From assembly GCF_900176275.1 (NCBI RefSeq), contig NZ_FWXD01000017.1:1-64000 (forward strand): a stretch of DNA of 64,000 nt. The letters are read 5' to 3'. Positions 55,048 to 63,529 of this stretch are shown piece after piece. The DNA is from Andreprevotia lacus DSM 23236. Its GTDB lineage: Bacteria > Pseudomonadota > Gammaproteobacteria > Burkholderiales > Chitinibacteraceae. The notes beneath the pieces were generated by a model, which saw only the letters and a program-made list of their open reading frames with translations, had not been told where the DNA came from and did not search any database. Both the position numbers and the translations under genes were made by a program. Each line of letters begins with the position of its first letter. Positions within the stretch are counted from its first letter, which is position 1.

Positions 55048-56814
55048 TTACAGGGTCACGCTCTCACCCGTTTGCAGCCGCCACAGCGCCGCATAGCTGC
55101 CATTGGCGACCAGCAGTGCATCATGCGTGCCGGATTCGACGATGCGGCCGTGTTCCAGCACGTGGATCACGTTAGCGTGGCGCACGGTGGACAGGCGGTG
55201 GGCGATCACCAAGGTGGTGCGGCCGCGTGCCACCTGGGCCAGCGAGCGCTGGATGGCCGCTTCGGTTTCGTTGTCGACCGCGCTGGTGGCTTCGTCCAGC
55301 ACCAGGATGGCCGGGTCTTTGAGGATGGCGCGCGCCAGCGCGATGCGTTGTCGCTGCCCGCCGGACAGCTTCTGGCCGCGTTCGCCCACAGGGGTGTCGT
55401 AGCCTTGCGGCAGCCGGGTGATGAAGTCGTGCGCTTCTGCCGCTTTGCCGGCAGCTTCGATCTGCGCGCGGGTGGCGTGCGGCATGCCGTAGCCGATATT
55501 GTCCGCTACGCTACCATCGGTGAGGAAGGGTTCTTGCGCCACATAGCCGATGCTGCGGCGCAGGTCCTGCAGGTCGAATTCGGCAACGTCGCGCCCATCC
55601 ACCCGCACGCGGCCGTGCTGCGGCAGGTAAAAACGCAGCAGCAGCTTGATCAGCGTGCTCTTGCCCGAGCCGGTACTGCCGACAAAGCCGACCGTCTTGC
55701 CGGCTGGCAAGGTCAGGTTGATGTCGGTGAGCGTGGCATGCACGCCGTCGTAGCTGAAGCCGATGTTGTCGAACACCACCTCGCCAGCCACTTGCGCGCG
55801 CGGCAAGGCGGCGCCAGCGTAGGGGATGCCGATGGGTGTGTTGAGCAGCGCCAGCACCCGGTCGATGGACGCCATCGAGCGCTGGCACAGATCGGCAATC
55901 TCGGCCAGGCCGGTAAACGGCCACAGCAGCCGCTGGGTCAGGTAGACCAGCACGCTGTAGCTGCCGACGGCGATCTGCCCGTGCAGCGCCATCCAGCCGC
56001 CGTAGACCAAGGTCACGACGAAGCCGGCCAGGATGGCCATGCGGATCACTGGGGTGATGGCGCTGGACAGGCGGATGGCTGCGGCATTGGTCTGCACATA
56101 GTTCTGGCTGGCCGCCTCGACATGCGCGGCTTCGAAATCCTCGGCGGCGTAGCTCTTGATGGTGGCGATGCCATACAGATTGTTGTTGAGCCGGCCATTG
56201 ATCTGCCCGGCTGCCTCGCGCACCTCGGCATAGCGCGGCGCCAGCCGGTTCTGGAACCAGAACGTGCCCCACAGGATGAGCGGCACCGGCAGTAGCGAGA
56301 TCAACGCCAGCTTGGGCGCCAGCGCAAAGAACACGATGGAAATCAGGATGGACGAGCAGACGATCTGCAGGATGGCGTTGGCACCGGTGTTGAGAAAACG
56401 CTCCATCTGGTTGATGTCGTCATTCATCACCGCCAGCAGATTGCCGCTGGAGCGGTTCTCGAACCAGCCCAGCTCCAGCTTCTGCACATGGGCATAGGCT
56501 TCCTGGCGCAGCTTGTGCTGCAGGTTTTGCGCCAGATCGCGCCATTCCACCGAATACAGGTACTGGAACAGCGATTCGCCACCCCAGATCAGCACCGTCA
56601 GCACACCCAGCCAGATCAGCTGGCTTTGTGTATCGACCACGCCCAGCTTGGCGAGGAAGGAATCCTGCTTGCTGACCACCACGTCGACCGCCACGCCGAT
56701 CAAGACCTCGGGCAGCACATCGAAGAACTTGTTCAGTGCGGAATAAATGCTGGCGAGGATGGCGCTGCGCCGATACTGGCGCGCGTGTTCGAACAGTTTG
56801 GCGAGCGGGGACAT
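55048..56814 (-). CDS. ABC exporter, fused membrane and ATPase domains (MsbA/multidrug type)
   Basis: A 588-residue half-transporter. Six helices (about 1-310) include LISIVFFALAPKLALISLLP and MAILAGFVVTLVYGGWMAL. The ATPase has Walker A GSTGSGKSTLIKL, signature LSGGQRQRIALARAIL and Walker B ILVLDEATSAVD, followed by the H-loop in LVIAHRLST. It should work as a homodimer exporting lipids or drugs. The long N-terminal linker and IKSYAAEDFEAAHVEAA fit the group often near lipid-modifying loci. Substrate unknown. Confidence 0.92.
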   Translation of the reverse strand: MSPLAKLFEHARQYRRSAILASIYSALNKFFDVLPEVLIGVAVDVVVSKQDSFLAKLGVVDTQSQLIWLGVLTVLIWGGESLFQYLYSVEWRDLAQNLQHKLRQEAYAHVQKLELGWFENRSSGNLLAVMNDDINQMERFLNTGANAILQIVCSSILISIVFFALAPKLALISLLPVPLILWGTFWFQNRLAPRYAEVREAAGQINGRLNNNLYGIATIKSYAAEDFEAAHVEAASQNYVQTNAAAIRLSSAITPVIRMAILAGFVVTLVYGGWMALHGQIAVGSYSVLVYLTQRLLWPFTGLAEIADLCQRSMASIDRVLALLNTPIGIPYAGAALPRAQVAGEVVFDNIGFSYDGVHATLTDINLTLPAGKTVGFVGSTGSGKSTLIKLLLRFYLPQHGRVRVDGRDVAEFDLQDLRRSIGYVAQEPFLTDGSVADNIGYGMPHATRAQIEAAGKAAEAHDFITRLPQGYDTPVGERGQKLSGGQRQRIALARAILKDPAILVLDEATSAVDNETEAAIQRSLAQVARGRTTLVIAHRLSTVRHANVIHVLEHGRIVESGTHDALLVANGSYAALWRLQTGESVTL

Positions 56815-56882
56815 GGCGGCATTCGGTTATAAGGGCTGCGACAATATGCCCGAAAATGCGCAAGCCGTCTTGCTGTGCCCGG

Positions 56883-57644
56883 CTACAGCATCAGCGCTTT
56901 GTAGAGCAGCGACAGCCCGGTCAGCAGGGTGACCCCCTCGAACATGCGCTTGATCAGCCGGTTGCCCTTTACCAGTGCCCAGTGCGCACCCAGATAGCCG
57001 CCGATGACCGATGCAGCCAGCAGCACCGGCACCCACGGCCAGTAGATGCCGGCCTGGAAGGCCAGCGCCAGCGCGCCGGTGCCGTTCCAGAACAGGCCCA
57101 CCAGCACCAGCGTATAGGCCACGGCAGATTTGTATTCCAGCCCGTACCAGCGCACCAGCAGCAGGGTGACGAACAGCCCGGTGCCGCTGGTGAGCGAGCC
57201 ATTGAGTGCGCCGATCACGAACAGCATGGCACCGCCCAGCCAGAAACTGCTGCCGCTGCGGTTGCGCGGGTTGGCGGTTTGCCCGAGCTGCGGTGACAGC
57301 ATGGACTGGATCGACAGGCCCATGGTCAGCAGCGCCAGTGCCCACAGCGCCGCATGCGGCGGCACTTGCAGGATCAGTACCGAGCCCAGCACCACGCCGG
57401 GCAAGCCGCAAGCCAGAATGAAGCCGGAAAAGCGCCAGTCCAGCGTGCCGGCACGCAAATGCTTGGCCGTCGCGCCCACGCCCAGCGCCACCGAAGCCAG
57501 CTTGTGCGTGGCCAGCGCCACGCCGAACGGCAGACCAAGGAAGAGCAGGATGGGCAGCTGCAGCAAGCCAGCACCGCCGCCGGCCAGTGCAGACAGGGTG
57601 TTGGCGACGAGCGAGACCGCGAAGAGCAGAATGGCGTCTAGCAT
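56883..57644 (-). CDS. TauE/SafE-family permease
   Basis: A 253-residue permease with eight helices, the third TauE/SafE member in the window. Repeats are NTLSALAGGGAGLLQLPILL and GALNGSLTSGTGLFVTLLLV. It belongs to a different subgroup from the copies at 26.6 and 29.7 kb, judging by the diverged glycine motifs. Substrate unknown. Confidence 0.87.
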   Translation of the reverse strand: MLDAILLFAVSLVANTLSALAGGGAGLLQLPILLFLGLPFGVALATHKLASVALGVGATAKHLRAGTLDWRFSGFILACGLPGVVLGSVLILQVPPHAALWALALLTMGLSIQSMLSPQLGQTANPRNRSGSSFWLGGAMLFVIGALNGSLTSGTGLFVTLLLVRWYGLEYKSAVAYTLVLVGLFWNGTGALALAFQAGIYWPWVPVLLAASVIGGYLGAHWALVKGNRLIKRMFEGVTLLTGLSLLYKALML

Positions 57645-57746
57645 GGGTGTTGGCCGGCAAGCAAAGCGCGCAGCATAGCGGCTTGCAGCAGCTCAGGCGA
57701 GGCAATCGGCGTGGCCGTGCCAGCAGGGCTGTGGTTCGCCTTGCTG

Positions 57747-58775
57747 CTAGTCGTCGCGATTGCGGTAGAACTCACGCGTTTTGTTGTTCAGTTCGCGGGT
57801 ATCCAGCTGCCACAGGCCCAGCGGGCCGTGCACAAGCTGGAACTGGTGCGTGCTGCCGGTCTCGAACTGCTTCCAGTAGGCGGCTTCACGCTTGAACTTG
57901 AGCTGTGGCAGCGTGGTATCTACCGGCTGCAGTGTTGCCTCATCCTGCAGCTTGTAGGCGTAGCTCGCGGCAGGGCCAGCCAGGGCCTGATCCAGCCGTT
58001 TGGCTGCGGGTACCCAGGCGCCGCTGCAGGCCGCGCCAAGCAGCATGCACAGCAGGATCGATTCGCGGCTGGGCACATTGGCGCGGCTGAGCCAGCGGTA
58101 AACCAGTATGGCCACCGCAATGGACAGCGGATACGACAGCAGCAGCAAGGTGGGCAGTCTGGGCTGAATCAGACGCATCTGGTTGGCAAAGCCCCCGTCG
58201 ATCACGGCATAGGCCGCAACCAGCGCCAGTATGGCGAGCACCGCGCGCGAGGCCGGGTTCTTGTCCAGCGCGAAATCACGCAGGGCCTCTTGCGGCGGCG
58301 CGGCATTGCCGAGCAGGCGGCGGTACAGGTCGGCGGTGGCTTCGCGCGACTGCAGCGCATTCATGCCGGTATCGGCGCTGACCATCAGGGCATCGCTGGT
58401 GCCGAATTGCAGCCAGTGCAGGTTGGAGCTGCCCAGCCCGTGATTGCCCCACCAGCGGATTTGCGCAGGATCCAGCGCAAACTGGCGGTCGATTTTTACG
58501 CCACCAGGGCCCTCGGCCAGCAGTCGGACGCCTTCCTTGCCGATGACGGCCACGCCCTTGGCGCCAAAGCCCTGCATCTTGAACAGGTTTTTGAACTGCG
58601 CTGTCGTGGCGATATTGACGCGATGCCACTGCTCGTCCGGCCCCAGCGCCAGTTGCTCGATCACACGCTGTTGTGCCGCCTTGAGCTGGCTCACCCTGCG
58701 CATCAGCACCACGAACAGTGCAAGCAGGCCCAGCACGACAAATACATTGAACAGCAAAAGCAGTTTGATCGGCAT
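57747..58775 (-). CDS. Membrane protein of unknown function, paralog of the next gene
   Basis: A 342-residue protein with one N-terminal helix (LLLLFNVFVVLGLLALFVVL), a soluble part with GFGAKGVAVIGKEGVRLLAE and SREATADLYRRLLGNAAPPQ, then two or three helices (about 185-250) and a C-terminal soluble domain ending HQFQLVHGPLGLWQLDTREL. The last segment and the LYRRLLGN block recur in the neighbouring gene. No family is recognised. It starts 70 bp before the paralog. Confidence 0.75.
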   Translation of the reverse strand: MPIKLLLLFNVFVVLGLLALFVVLMRRVSQLKAAQQRVIEQLALGPDEQWHRVNIATTAQFKNLFKMQGFGAKGVAVIGKEGVRLLAEGPGGVKIDRQFALDPAQIRWWGNHGLGSSNLHWLQFGTSDALMVSADTGMNALQSREATADLYRRLLGNAAPPQEALRDFALDKNPASRAVLAILALVAAYAVIDGGFANQMRLIQPRLPTLLLLSYPLSIAVAILVYRWLSRANVPSRESILLCMLLGAACSGAWVPAAKRLDQALAGPAASYAYKLQDEATLQPVDTTLPQLKFKREAAYWKQFETGSTHQFQLVHGPLGLWQLDTRELNNKTREFYRNRDD

Positions 58776-58845
58776 GGTGGTGCTTCAGGGCTGGAATGCA
58801 TCGATCATATGACGGATGGCGCAAGTTTGCTGTTGGTTCTGCGCA

Positions 58846-59901
58846 TCAGTTGCATACGCGCGTCATGGTGCCCGTGGCCTGCGCCATCAACTGCGCACGT
58901 TGATAGAACTGCACTGCATCGGCATAGCTGTCGCTGTCGAGCTGCCAGAAGCCCAGTGGCCCGTGCGCCAGCGTGAATTGCTCCGTGTGCCCCTTGGGGC
59001 AGGGCGCCCAGTAGCCCCGGGTGCTGCGCAAATCCAGATCGGGCAGGCCGGCAGCCCGGAAGTAATCAGTCTGCTGCATGGCATAGGCGTGGCGTTGCGG
59101 TGTGGCGAGTATGCGATCAAGTTGCAGCAGCCCGGCCAGACCACCCGCCAGCAGACTGCCAAACAACAGCACGCTCAGTAGCGCAGCAGCACCCTTGGGG
59201 ACCTGATCGCGCAGCAGGGCGCGCAAGGCGAGGCCGGCACCCAGCAAGGCGGGCAGGGCGAGCGCGGCCAGCAATAACGGTTTGCCCGGGTGCAACAGCA
59301 CCCAGCGCGGCGCCAGTACCAGTTGCCACAGGGCATAAAGCCCGAGCACTGCAAATGCAGTGGTCACCCTTTGCGCAGCAGGGTTGCTCTCCAGCGCAAA
59401 GCCCGCCACTGCAACGCTGGCAGGTGTGGCATCGCCCAGCAAGGCACGATAGAGGCTGGGGCTGCTTTGCGCGGCCATCTTCACACCACCCGCCGGGCGT
59501 ACCCGCAAGACTTCACCATTGCCCAACAGCAGCCAGTAGCGATCCAGCTGGCGCAGGCCATGGCGGCCCAGCCAGCGGATATGCTGCGCATCGCGCGGGA
59601 AGTACTGCTCCATGGCCGGGCCGGCCAGCGTTTCGGCATGCAAGCGCAAGCCGTTTTTGCCGACATTGAGTACCCCGGCCGCATCGCTGTCGTGCAGCGG
59701 CCAAAGGCGTTTGCCATGGGCCGGCGTACAGATGTCCACGGTGATCTGCTGCTCGCCCGGCTGCGGCGGGTGCGCCGTTTGCAGGCGTTGCCGTATTGCT
59801 TGCAGCGCTTGCTGCTGGCGGCGGGCCTGTAGCAGACGCACCAGCAGCAAGGCGGCGATGAGGATCAGCGGGAAAAGAATGAACAGTTTCAGAAGCAGCA
59901 T
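58846..59901 (-). CDS. Membrane protein of unknown function, paralog of the 57.7-kb gene
   Basis: A 351-residue protein with the same plan: N-terminal helix (LFILFPLILIAALLLVRLLQ), a soluble part with SPSLYRALLGDATPASVAVA, a run of helices (about 180-255) and a C-terminal EQFTLAHGPLGFWQLDSDSY. The two genes appear to be an old tandem duplication. It has no recognised family. Cys pair CPKGH is absent in the paralog. Confidence 0.75.
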   Translation of the reverse strand: MLLLKLFILFPLILIAALLLVRLLQARRQQQALQAIRQRLQTAHPPQPGEQQITVDICTPAHGKRLWPLHDSDAAGVLNVGKNGLRLHAETLAGPAMEQYFPRDAQHIRWLGRHGLRQLDRYWLLLGNGEVLRVRPAGGVKMAAQSSPSLYRALLGDATPASVAVAGFALESNPAAQRVTTAFAVLGLYALWQLVLAPRWVLLHPGKPLLLAALALPALLGAGLALRALLRDQVPKGAAALLSVLLFGSLLAGGLAGLLQLDRILATPQRHAYAMQQTDYFRAAGLPDLDLRSTRGYWAPCPKGHTEQFTLAHGPLGFWQLDSDSYADAVQFYQRAQLMAQATGTMTRVCN

Positions 59902-60054
59902 GGCAAGGCAGTCGGGCAGCTAGAGCCACGACCATACCCGATGCAGCGCCAGCCGGGCGCACCAAGTCCTGCTGGTGTTGCAGCCATGCTGCAACGGGCA
60001 AGGCTGTCGCACCCGGATGGAGGCCATTGCCGATTCACTGGCTGCAGAAAGGCA

Positions 60055-60073
60055 AACCCGGCGAGGCCGGGTT
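60055..60073 (-). terminator. Hairpin downstream of the 60.1-kb gene
   Basis: AACCCGGC-CTC-GCCGGGTT forms a perfect 8-bp stem about 40 bp past the stop of the leftward gene ending at 60113. The following sequence (TGCCTTTCTG) is only moderately T-rich. It shares the core of the dispersed-repeat hairpin but none of its other parts. Confidence 0.55.
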
Positions 60074-60112
60074 GCTGATGCGGCCTGCCCGCTGATCACG
60101 GCCGACAGGCGC

Positions 60113-60541
60113 TTACCAGGCCTCGCGCTCGATCACGTTGCCGTCCAGCACCACCTCCACCACGTTCTGGCCGCCGCGTATGCACACATTGTTGCCACGC
60201 TCGGTGCTGTCGCTGATGTCGATGACCAGCGGGGCGGGCGCGCCGTGTATGCCCTGACGGATGCGCCGCTCGATGCCGTAGTCGTAGAACATCAACGGCG
60301 CGACCAGAATCAGCCGGTTGATCGGCTGTCCGCCCACCAGCATGTTGAACTGTGCCAGCAGGCCGGGCAGGCGCTGCTGATAGCTGGAGTTGTCCGCCGC
60401 GAACTGCACCACGTGCAGGCCGACCAGCATGTGCTGCATGACTGCACTGATGGTAAAGCAACTCGTGACGCCGACGTGCACCAGCGTATCGGTGCGGTTA
60501 CCAACGTCCAGTTCGTCTTCCGCAATGAAAATGTCTGCCAT
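60113..60541 (-). CDS. Small protein of unknown function with CNF/CheD-like Cys-His spacing
   Basis: A 142-residue protein from the ATG at 60541 with GGGAGC upstream. The N-terminal half is HVGVTSCFTISAVMQHMLVG followed by LHVVQF: Cys28 and His43 are 15 residues apart, as in CNF-type deamidases and close to CheD. The rest (LAQFNMLVGGQPINRLILVA, VLDGNVIEREAW) is unfamiliar. A deamidase or similar Cys-His enzyme is only a hypothesis. No signal peptide. Confidence 0.6.
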   Translation of the reverse strand: MADIFIAEDELDVGNRTDTLVHVGVTSCFTISAVMQHMLVGLHVVQFAADNSSYQQRLPGLLAQFNMLVGGQPINRLILVAPLMFYDYGIERRIRQGIHGAPAPLVIDISDSTERGNNVCIRGGQNVVEVVLDGNVIEREAW

Positions 60542-60649
60542 ATGTGCTCCCTGTGGCACGCGTACGTGCATGTTATGTGTGCTTGCTTCAGGCAAGTGCT
60601 ATGGCAGGGTAGGACGTGACGGTGGAAATGCCAAAGACATACGCGGGTG

Positions 60650-61027
60650 TCAACGCGGCCGGGGTGCATCGCAGGCAGCACGCAGCTTGCCTTTGTGCGC
60701 GGTCAGCGTACAGCGCGGCGTGCCTATGGGCAGGGCGAGCTGCACGGTCTGCTCGCTGCCGCGATAGCGGCACACCAGATACAGCCCGCGTCCTGCTTGC
60801 TGCGCATCCCGCCACTGCGCCTCGGGCAGCGTCCAGACCGATTCGCGATTGTTATCCGGCAGCAGCTCGCCATGTTGGGCAGGGTCACCTTCCAACACAC
60901 TGGCATCCCGCAGGATGTTTGCCTTGTTACCTTGTGGCAGCGAGGCGGGGCATTGCAATGCCGCAGCAGCCAAGGCCGGCGCGGTCAGCAGGCTGCAGAG
61001 CAGAATGAATCGTATGGACACCGGCAA
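60650..61027 (-). CDS. Small periplasmic protein, possibly STY0301 family
   Basis: A 125-residue secreted protein. MPVSIRFILLCSLLTAPALA is a signal peptide with cleavage near 22. The mature part has four Cys (QCPASL, LVCRYR, PRCTLT, RAACDAP), likely two disulphides. WTLPEAQWRDAQQAGRGLYL and VCRYRGSEQTVQLALP recall the STY0301 family. Function unknown. Confidence 0.68.
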   Translation of the reverse strand: MPVSIRFILLCSLLTAPALAAAALQCPASLPQGNKANILRDASVLEGDPAQHGELLPDNNRESVWTLPEAQWRDAQQAGRGLYLVCRYRGSEQTVQLALPIGTPRCTLTAHKGKLRAACDAPRPR

Positions 61028-61114
61028 GCCCCCCGCAATGGAAAGCCGCCAGTGTCGGGACGACGCTGGCGGCAGGCAAGTGAAGCGGCTTACATCGTTG
61101 CCCGCATTCGCCAG

Positions 61115-62506
61115 CTACTGGGCCAGCTTCGCCGCCGCATCCCGCAACGCGGTGCGCAGCCCTTCTTCCACCACCGGGTGATAGAAGGGCATGTCCAGCA
61201 TCTCGTTGATGGTCAGCCCCATTTGCAGCGACCATGCCAGGGTGTGGGCGATGTTTTCGGCGCGCGGGCCCAGCCATTCGGCGCCGAGGAACGCGCCGGT
61301 CTGTTTGTCGGCATATACGTGCATCAGGCCACGGTTTTTCAGCATCACGCGTGAGCGGCCCTGGTCCTCGAAGCTCACTTCGCCGGTGACGAAACTGCCG
61401 GGAGCGAGGTCGGCAAAGCGTTTGCCCACCATGGCGATCTGCGGATCGCTGAATACCACGGCGATAGTGGCGCGGCGCAGGCCGGGTTGCACGTCGGGGT
61501 AGCTGGCGGCGTTGCTGCCGGCGGTTTTGCCCTCGTCGGCGGCTTCGTGCAGCAGCGGCAGATAGTTGTTGGCGTCGCCGGCGATGAAGACCGGGCTGTT
61601 GCCGCACTGCAGGGTATCGCGGTCGAACAGCGGTACGCCGCGTTCATCCAGCGGCAGGCCGGTGTTTTCAAGGCCGAGGTGCTGCACGTTGGGTGCGCGA
61701 CCGGTGGCGACCAGTACGTAATCGAAATGCTCGGTCACGCTTTCGCCGGCCAGGTTCACGTAACGGATCAGAGCCTCGTCGCCATTGTTGGACAGGCGCT
61801 CGATGGTGGCATGCGGGTCAAGGTAGAACTCCTGTTGGAAGGCCGTGCGGGCGTAATCGCGGATGGCCGGATCGCTCAGCGGGCCGACGCCGCCGCGTGC
61901 GCCGAACACGCGCACATGCACGCCGAGGCGCGACAGTGCCTGACCCAGCTCCAGCCCGATCACGCCGGGGCCGAATACGGCCACGCGGCGCGGCAAGGTG
62001 TGCCAGTTGAACACATCGTCGTTGATGATGAGCCGGTCGCCCAGCGGCTTGAACGCATCGGGGATCACCGGGCTGGAACCGGTGGCAATCACCACGCGGC
62101 CGGCCTTGATGACGGTGTGGTCGTCCACCTGCAGGGTGGTGTTGTCGATGAAGCGGGCATGGCCCAGCAGCTTGTCCCCGGCCGGGATGCTGTCCACGCC
62201 GCGCACCACGAAGCCGACGAAACGATCACGCTCGCTGCGCACGCGGGCCATCACGGCCTCGCCGTCAATCACCACGTCGCCGGTCACCTGCACGCCGAAG
62301 GGGGCCGTGTGACGGGCTTCGTGTGCGGCCTCGGCGGCGGCGATCAAGAGCTTGGACGGCATGCAGCCGACACGGGCACAGGTGGTGCCATACGGGCCGC
62401 TTTCGATGATGACCGCGCTGCGGCCGGCGGCTTTGGCGGCGCGATAGGCGGCGAGCCCGGCCGTGCCGGCGCCGATCACGGCAACGTCGATATGCAATGT
62501 ATTCAT
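61115..62506 (-). CDS. Dihydrolipoamide dehydrogenase-like pyridine nucleotide-disulphide oxidoreductase
   Basis: A 463-residue flavoprotein. IGAGTAGLAA binds FAD (11-20), and TTCARVGCMPSK holds the redox pair Cys43/Cys48; family Lpd proteins usually read CLNVGC, so this is a divergent branch. The NAD-binding VAVFGPGVIGLELGQALSRL, the FAD motif PVFIAGDANNYLPLLHEAAD and the C-terminal YHPVVEEGLRTAL (His443) are present. The next gene upstream is a peroxiredoxin-glutaredoxin fusion, so it may supply electrons for peroxide reduction. True lipoamide activity is unproven. Confidence 0.85.
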   Translation of the reverse strand: MNTLHIDVAVIGAGTAGLAAYRAAKAAGRSAVIIESGPYGTTCARVGCMPSKLLIAAAEAAHEARHTAPFGVQVTGDVVIDGEAVMARVRSERDRFVGFVVRGVDSIPAGDKLLGHARFIDNTTLQVDDHTVIKAGRVVIATGSSPVIPDAFKPLGDRLIINDDVFNWHTLPRRVAVFGPGVIGLELGQALSRLGVHVRVFGARGGVGPLSDPAIRDYARTAFQQEFYLDPHATIERLSNNGDEALIRYVNLAGESVTEHFDYVLVATGRAPNVQHLGLENTGLPLDERGVPLFDRDTLQCGNSPVFIAGDANNYLPLLHEAADEGKTAGSNAASYPDVQPGLRRATIAVVFSDPQIAMVGKRFADLAPGSFVTGEVSFEDQGRSRVMLKNRGLMHVYADKQTGAFLGAEWLGPRAENIAHTLAWSLQMGLTINEMLDMPFYHPVVEEGLRTALRDAAAKLAQ

Positions 62507-62613
62507 GGCGTGCTCCTTGCGGGATACGGGGCAATGGATGGGCTGGATCGTGCTGGATCACAACACGATCTCGTCCTTCTACTGCAGCGGGCGGGTGGCC
62601 CGATCTGACGGCA

Positions 62614-63345
62614 TTACTTTACGAGGTACTTTTCCAGCGCATCGGCGCCGCCAATCAGCTTGCCGTTGATGAACACCTGCGGCGCGGTCATTTCGCCGGA
62701 CACGGCGCCCAGTACCTTGCCGCGTATCTTGTTGTCCAGCGGGACATCGACATAGGCAAAGCCTTGCTGCTCCAGCAGGGTCTTGGCACGCGCGCAGTGC
62801 GGGCAGCCCACCTTGCTGAACACCACCACCTGATCCGGCACCGTGGCCTTGGGGGCGATGTGCTGCAGCATGGTATCGGCGTCAGACACTTCAAACGGGT
62901 CGCCTTCCTTTTCCGGCTCGATGAACATCTTTTCCACCACGCCGTCCTTCACCAGCATCGAGTAGCGCCAGCTGCGCTTGCCGAAGCCCAGGTTGGTCTT
63001 GTCCACCAGCATGCCCATGCCCTCGGTGAATTCGCCGTTGCCGTCCGGGATCATCACGATGTTTTGCGCTTCCTGATCCTTGGCCCATTCGTTCATCACG
63101 AAGGTATCGTTGACCGATACGCACAGGATCGCATCGACGCCGTTGGCCTTGAACACCGGCGCCAGCTCGTTATAGCGCGGCAGATGGGTGGACGAACACG
63201 TCGGGGTGAACGCGCCCGGCAGCGAAAACAGTACGACGGTCTTGCCGGCAAACAGTTCGTCGGTGGTGACATCCTTCCACGCGTTGTCTTCACGAACGCG
63301 GAAAGTGACATTGGGGATGCGTTGGCCTTCCTTGTGGTTCAGCAT
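62614..63345 (-). CDS. Peroxiredoxin-glutaredoxin fusion (Prx5-type hybrid)
   Basis: A 243-residue hybrid. The N-terminal peroxiredoxin has [20 protein letters not shown] with peroxidatic Cys50. The C-terminal glutaredoxin (about 170-243) has [20 protein letters not shown] (CPHC at 181-184) and [20 protein letters not shown]. Such fusions reduce peroxides with glutathione. It lies 107 bp upstream of the flavoprotein gene on the same strand, so both are probably oxidative-stress genes transcribed from the AT-rich region at about 63400-63470. No clear OxyR site is visible. Confidence 0.93.
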   Translation of the reverse strand: MLNHKEGQRIPNVTFRVREDNAWKDVTTDELFAGKTVVLFSLPGAFTPTCSSTHLPRYNELAPVFKANGVDAILCVSVNDTFVMNEWAKDQEAQNIVMIPDGNGEFTEGMGMLVDKTNLGFGKRSWRYSMLVKDGVVEKMFIEPEKEGDPFEVSDADTMLQHIAPKATVPDQVVVFSKVGCPHCARAKTLLEQQGFAYVDVPLDNKIRGKVLGAVSGEMTAPQVFINGKLIGGADALEKYLVK

Positions 63346-63529
63346 GGTGTGGTTCCTTGTGGGTTCAGGCTTGCTGCGTTGCAGCGACAGGACGGAGTAT
63401 CCCGGCCGGGCCATCATTGGTCTAATTGATTGTTTTTCTTGTGTTGGTTGTAAAAATCTATTGGTTTGCTCCGCCTGCACGCATTGACTAGGCTGGAAGC
63501 GCTGATCGCAATGACAGAGAGGGGTAAAG

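Noticed and set aside
60055-60073. Tenth copy of the dispersed repeat
   Set aside because: Only the CCCGGC/GCCGGG hairpin core is shared; the flanking ATCAAG, TTCCAC, second hairpin and end blocks are absent.
63346-63529. OxyR binding site upstream of the peroxiredoxin-glutaredoxin gene
   Set aside because: The region is AT-rich but I could not find the spaced ATAG/CTAT pattern; naming OxyR would be a guess.
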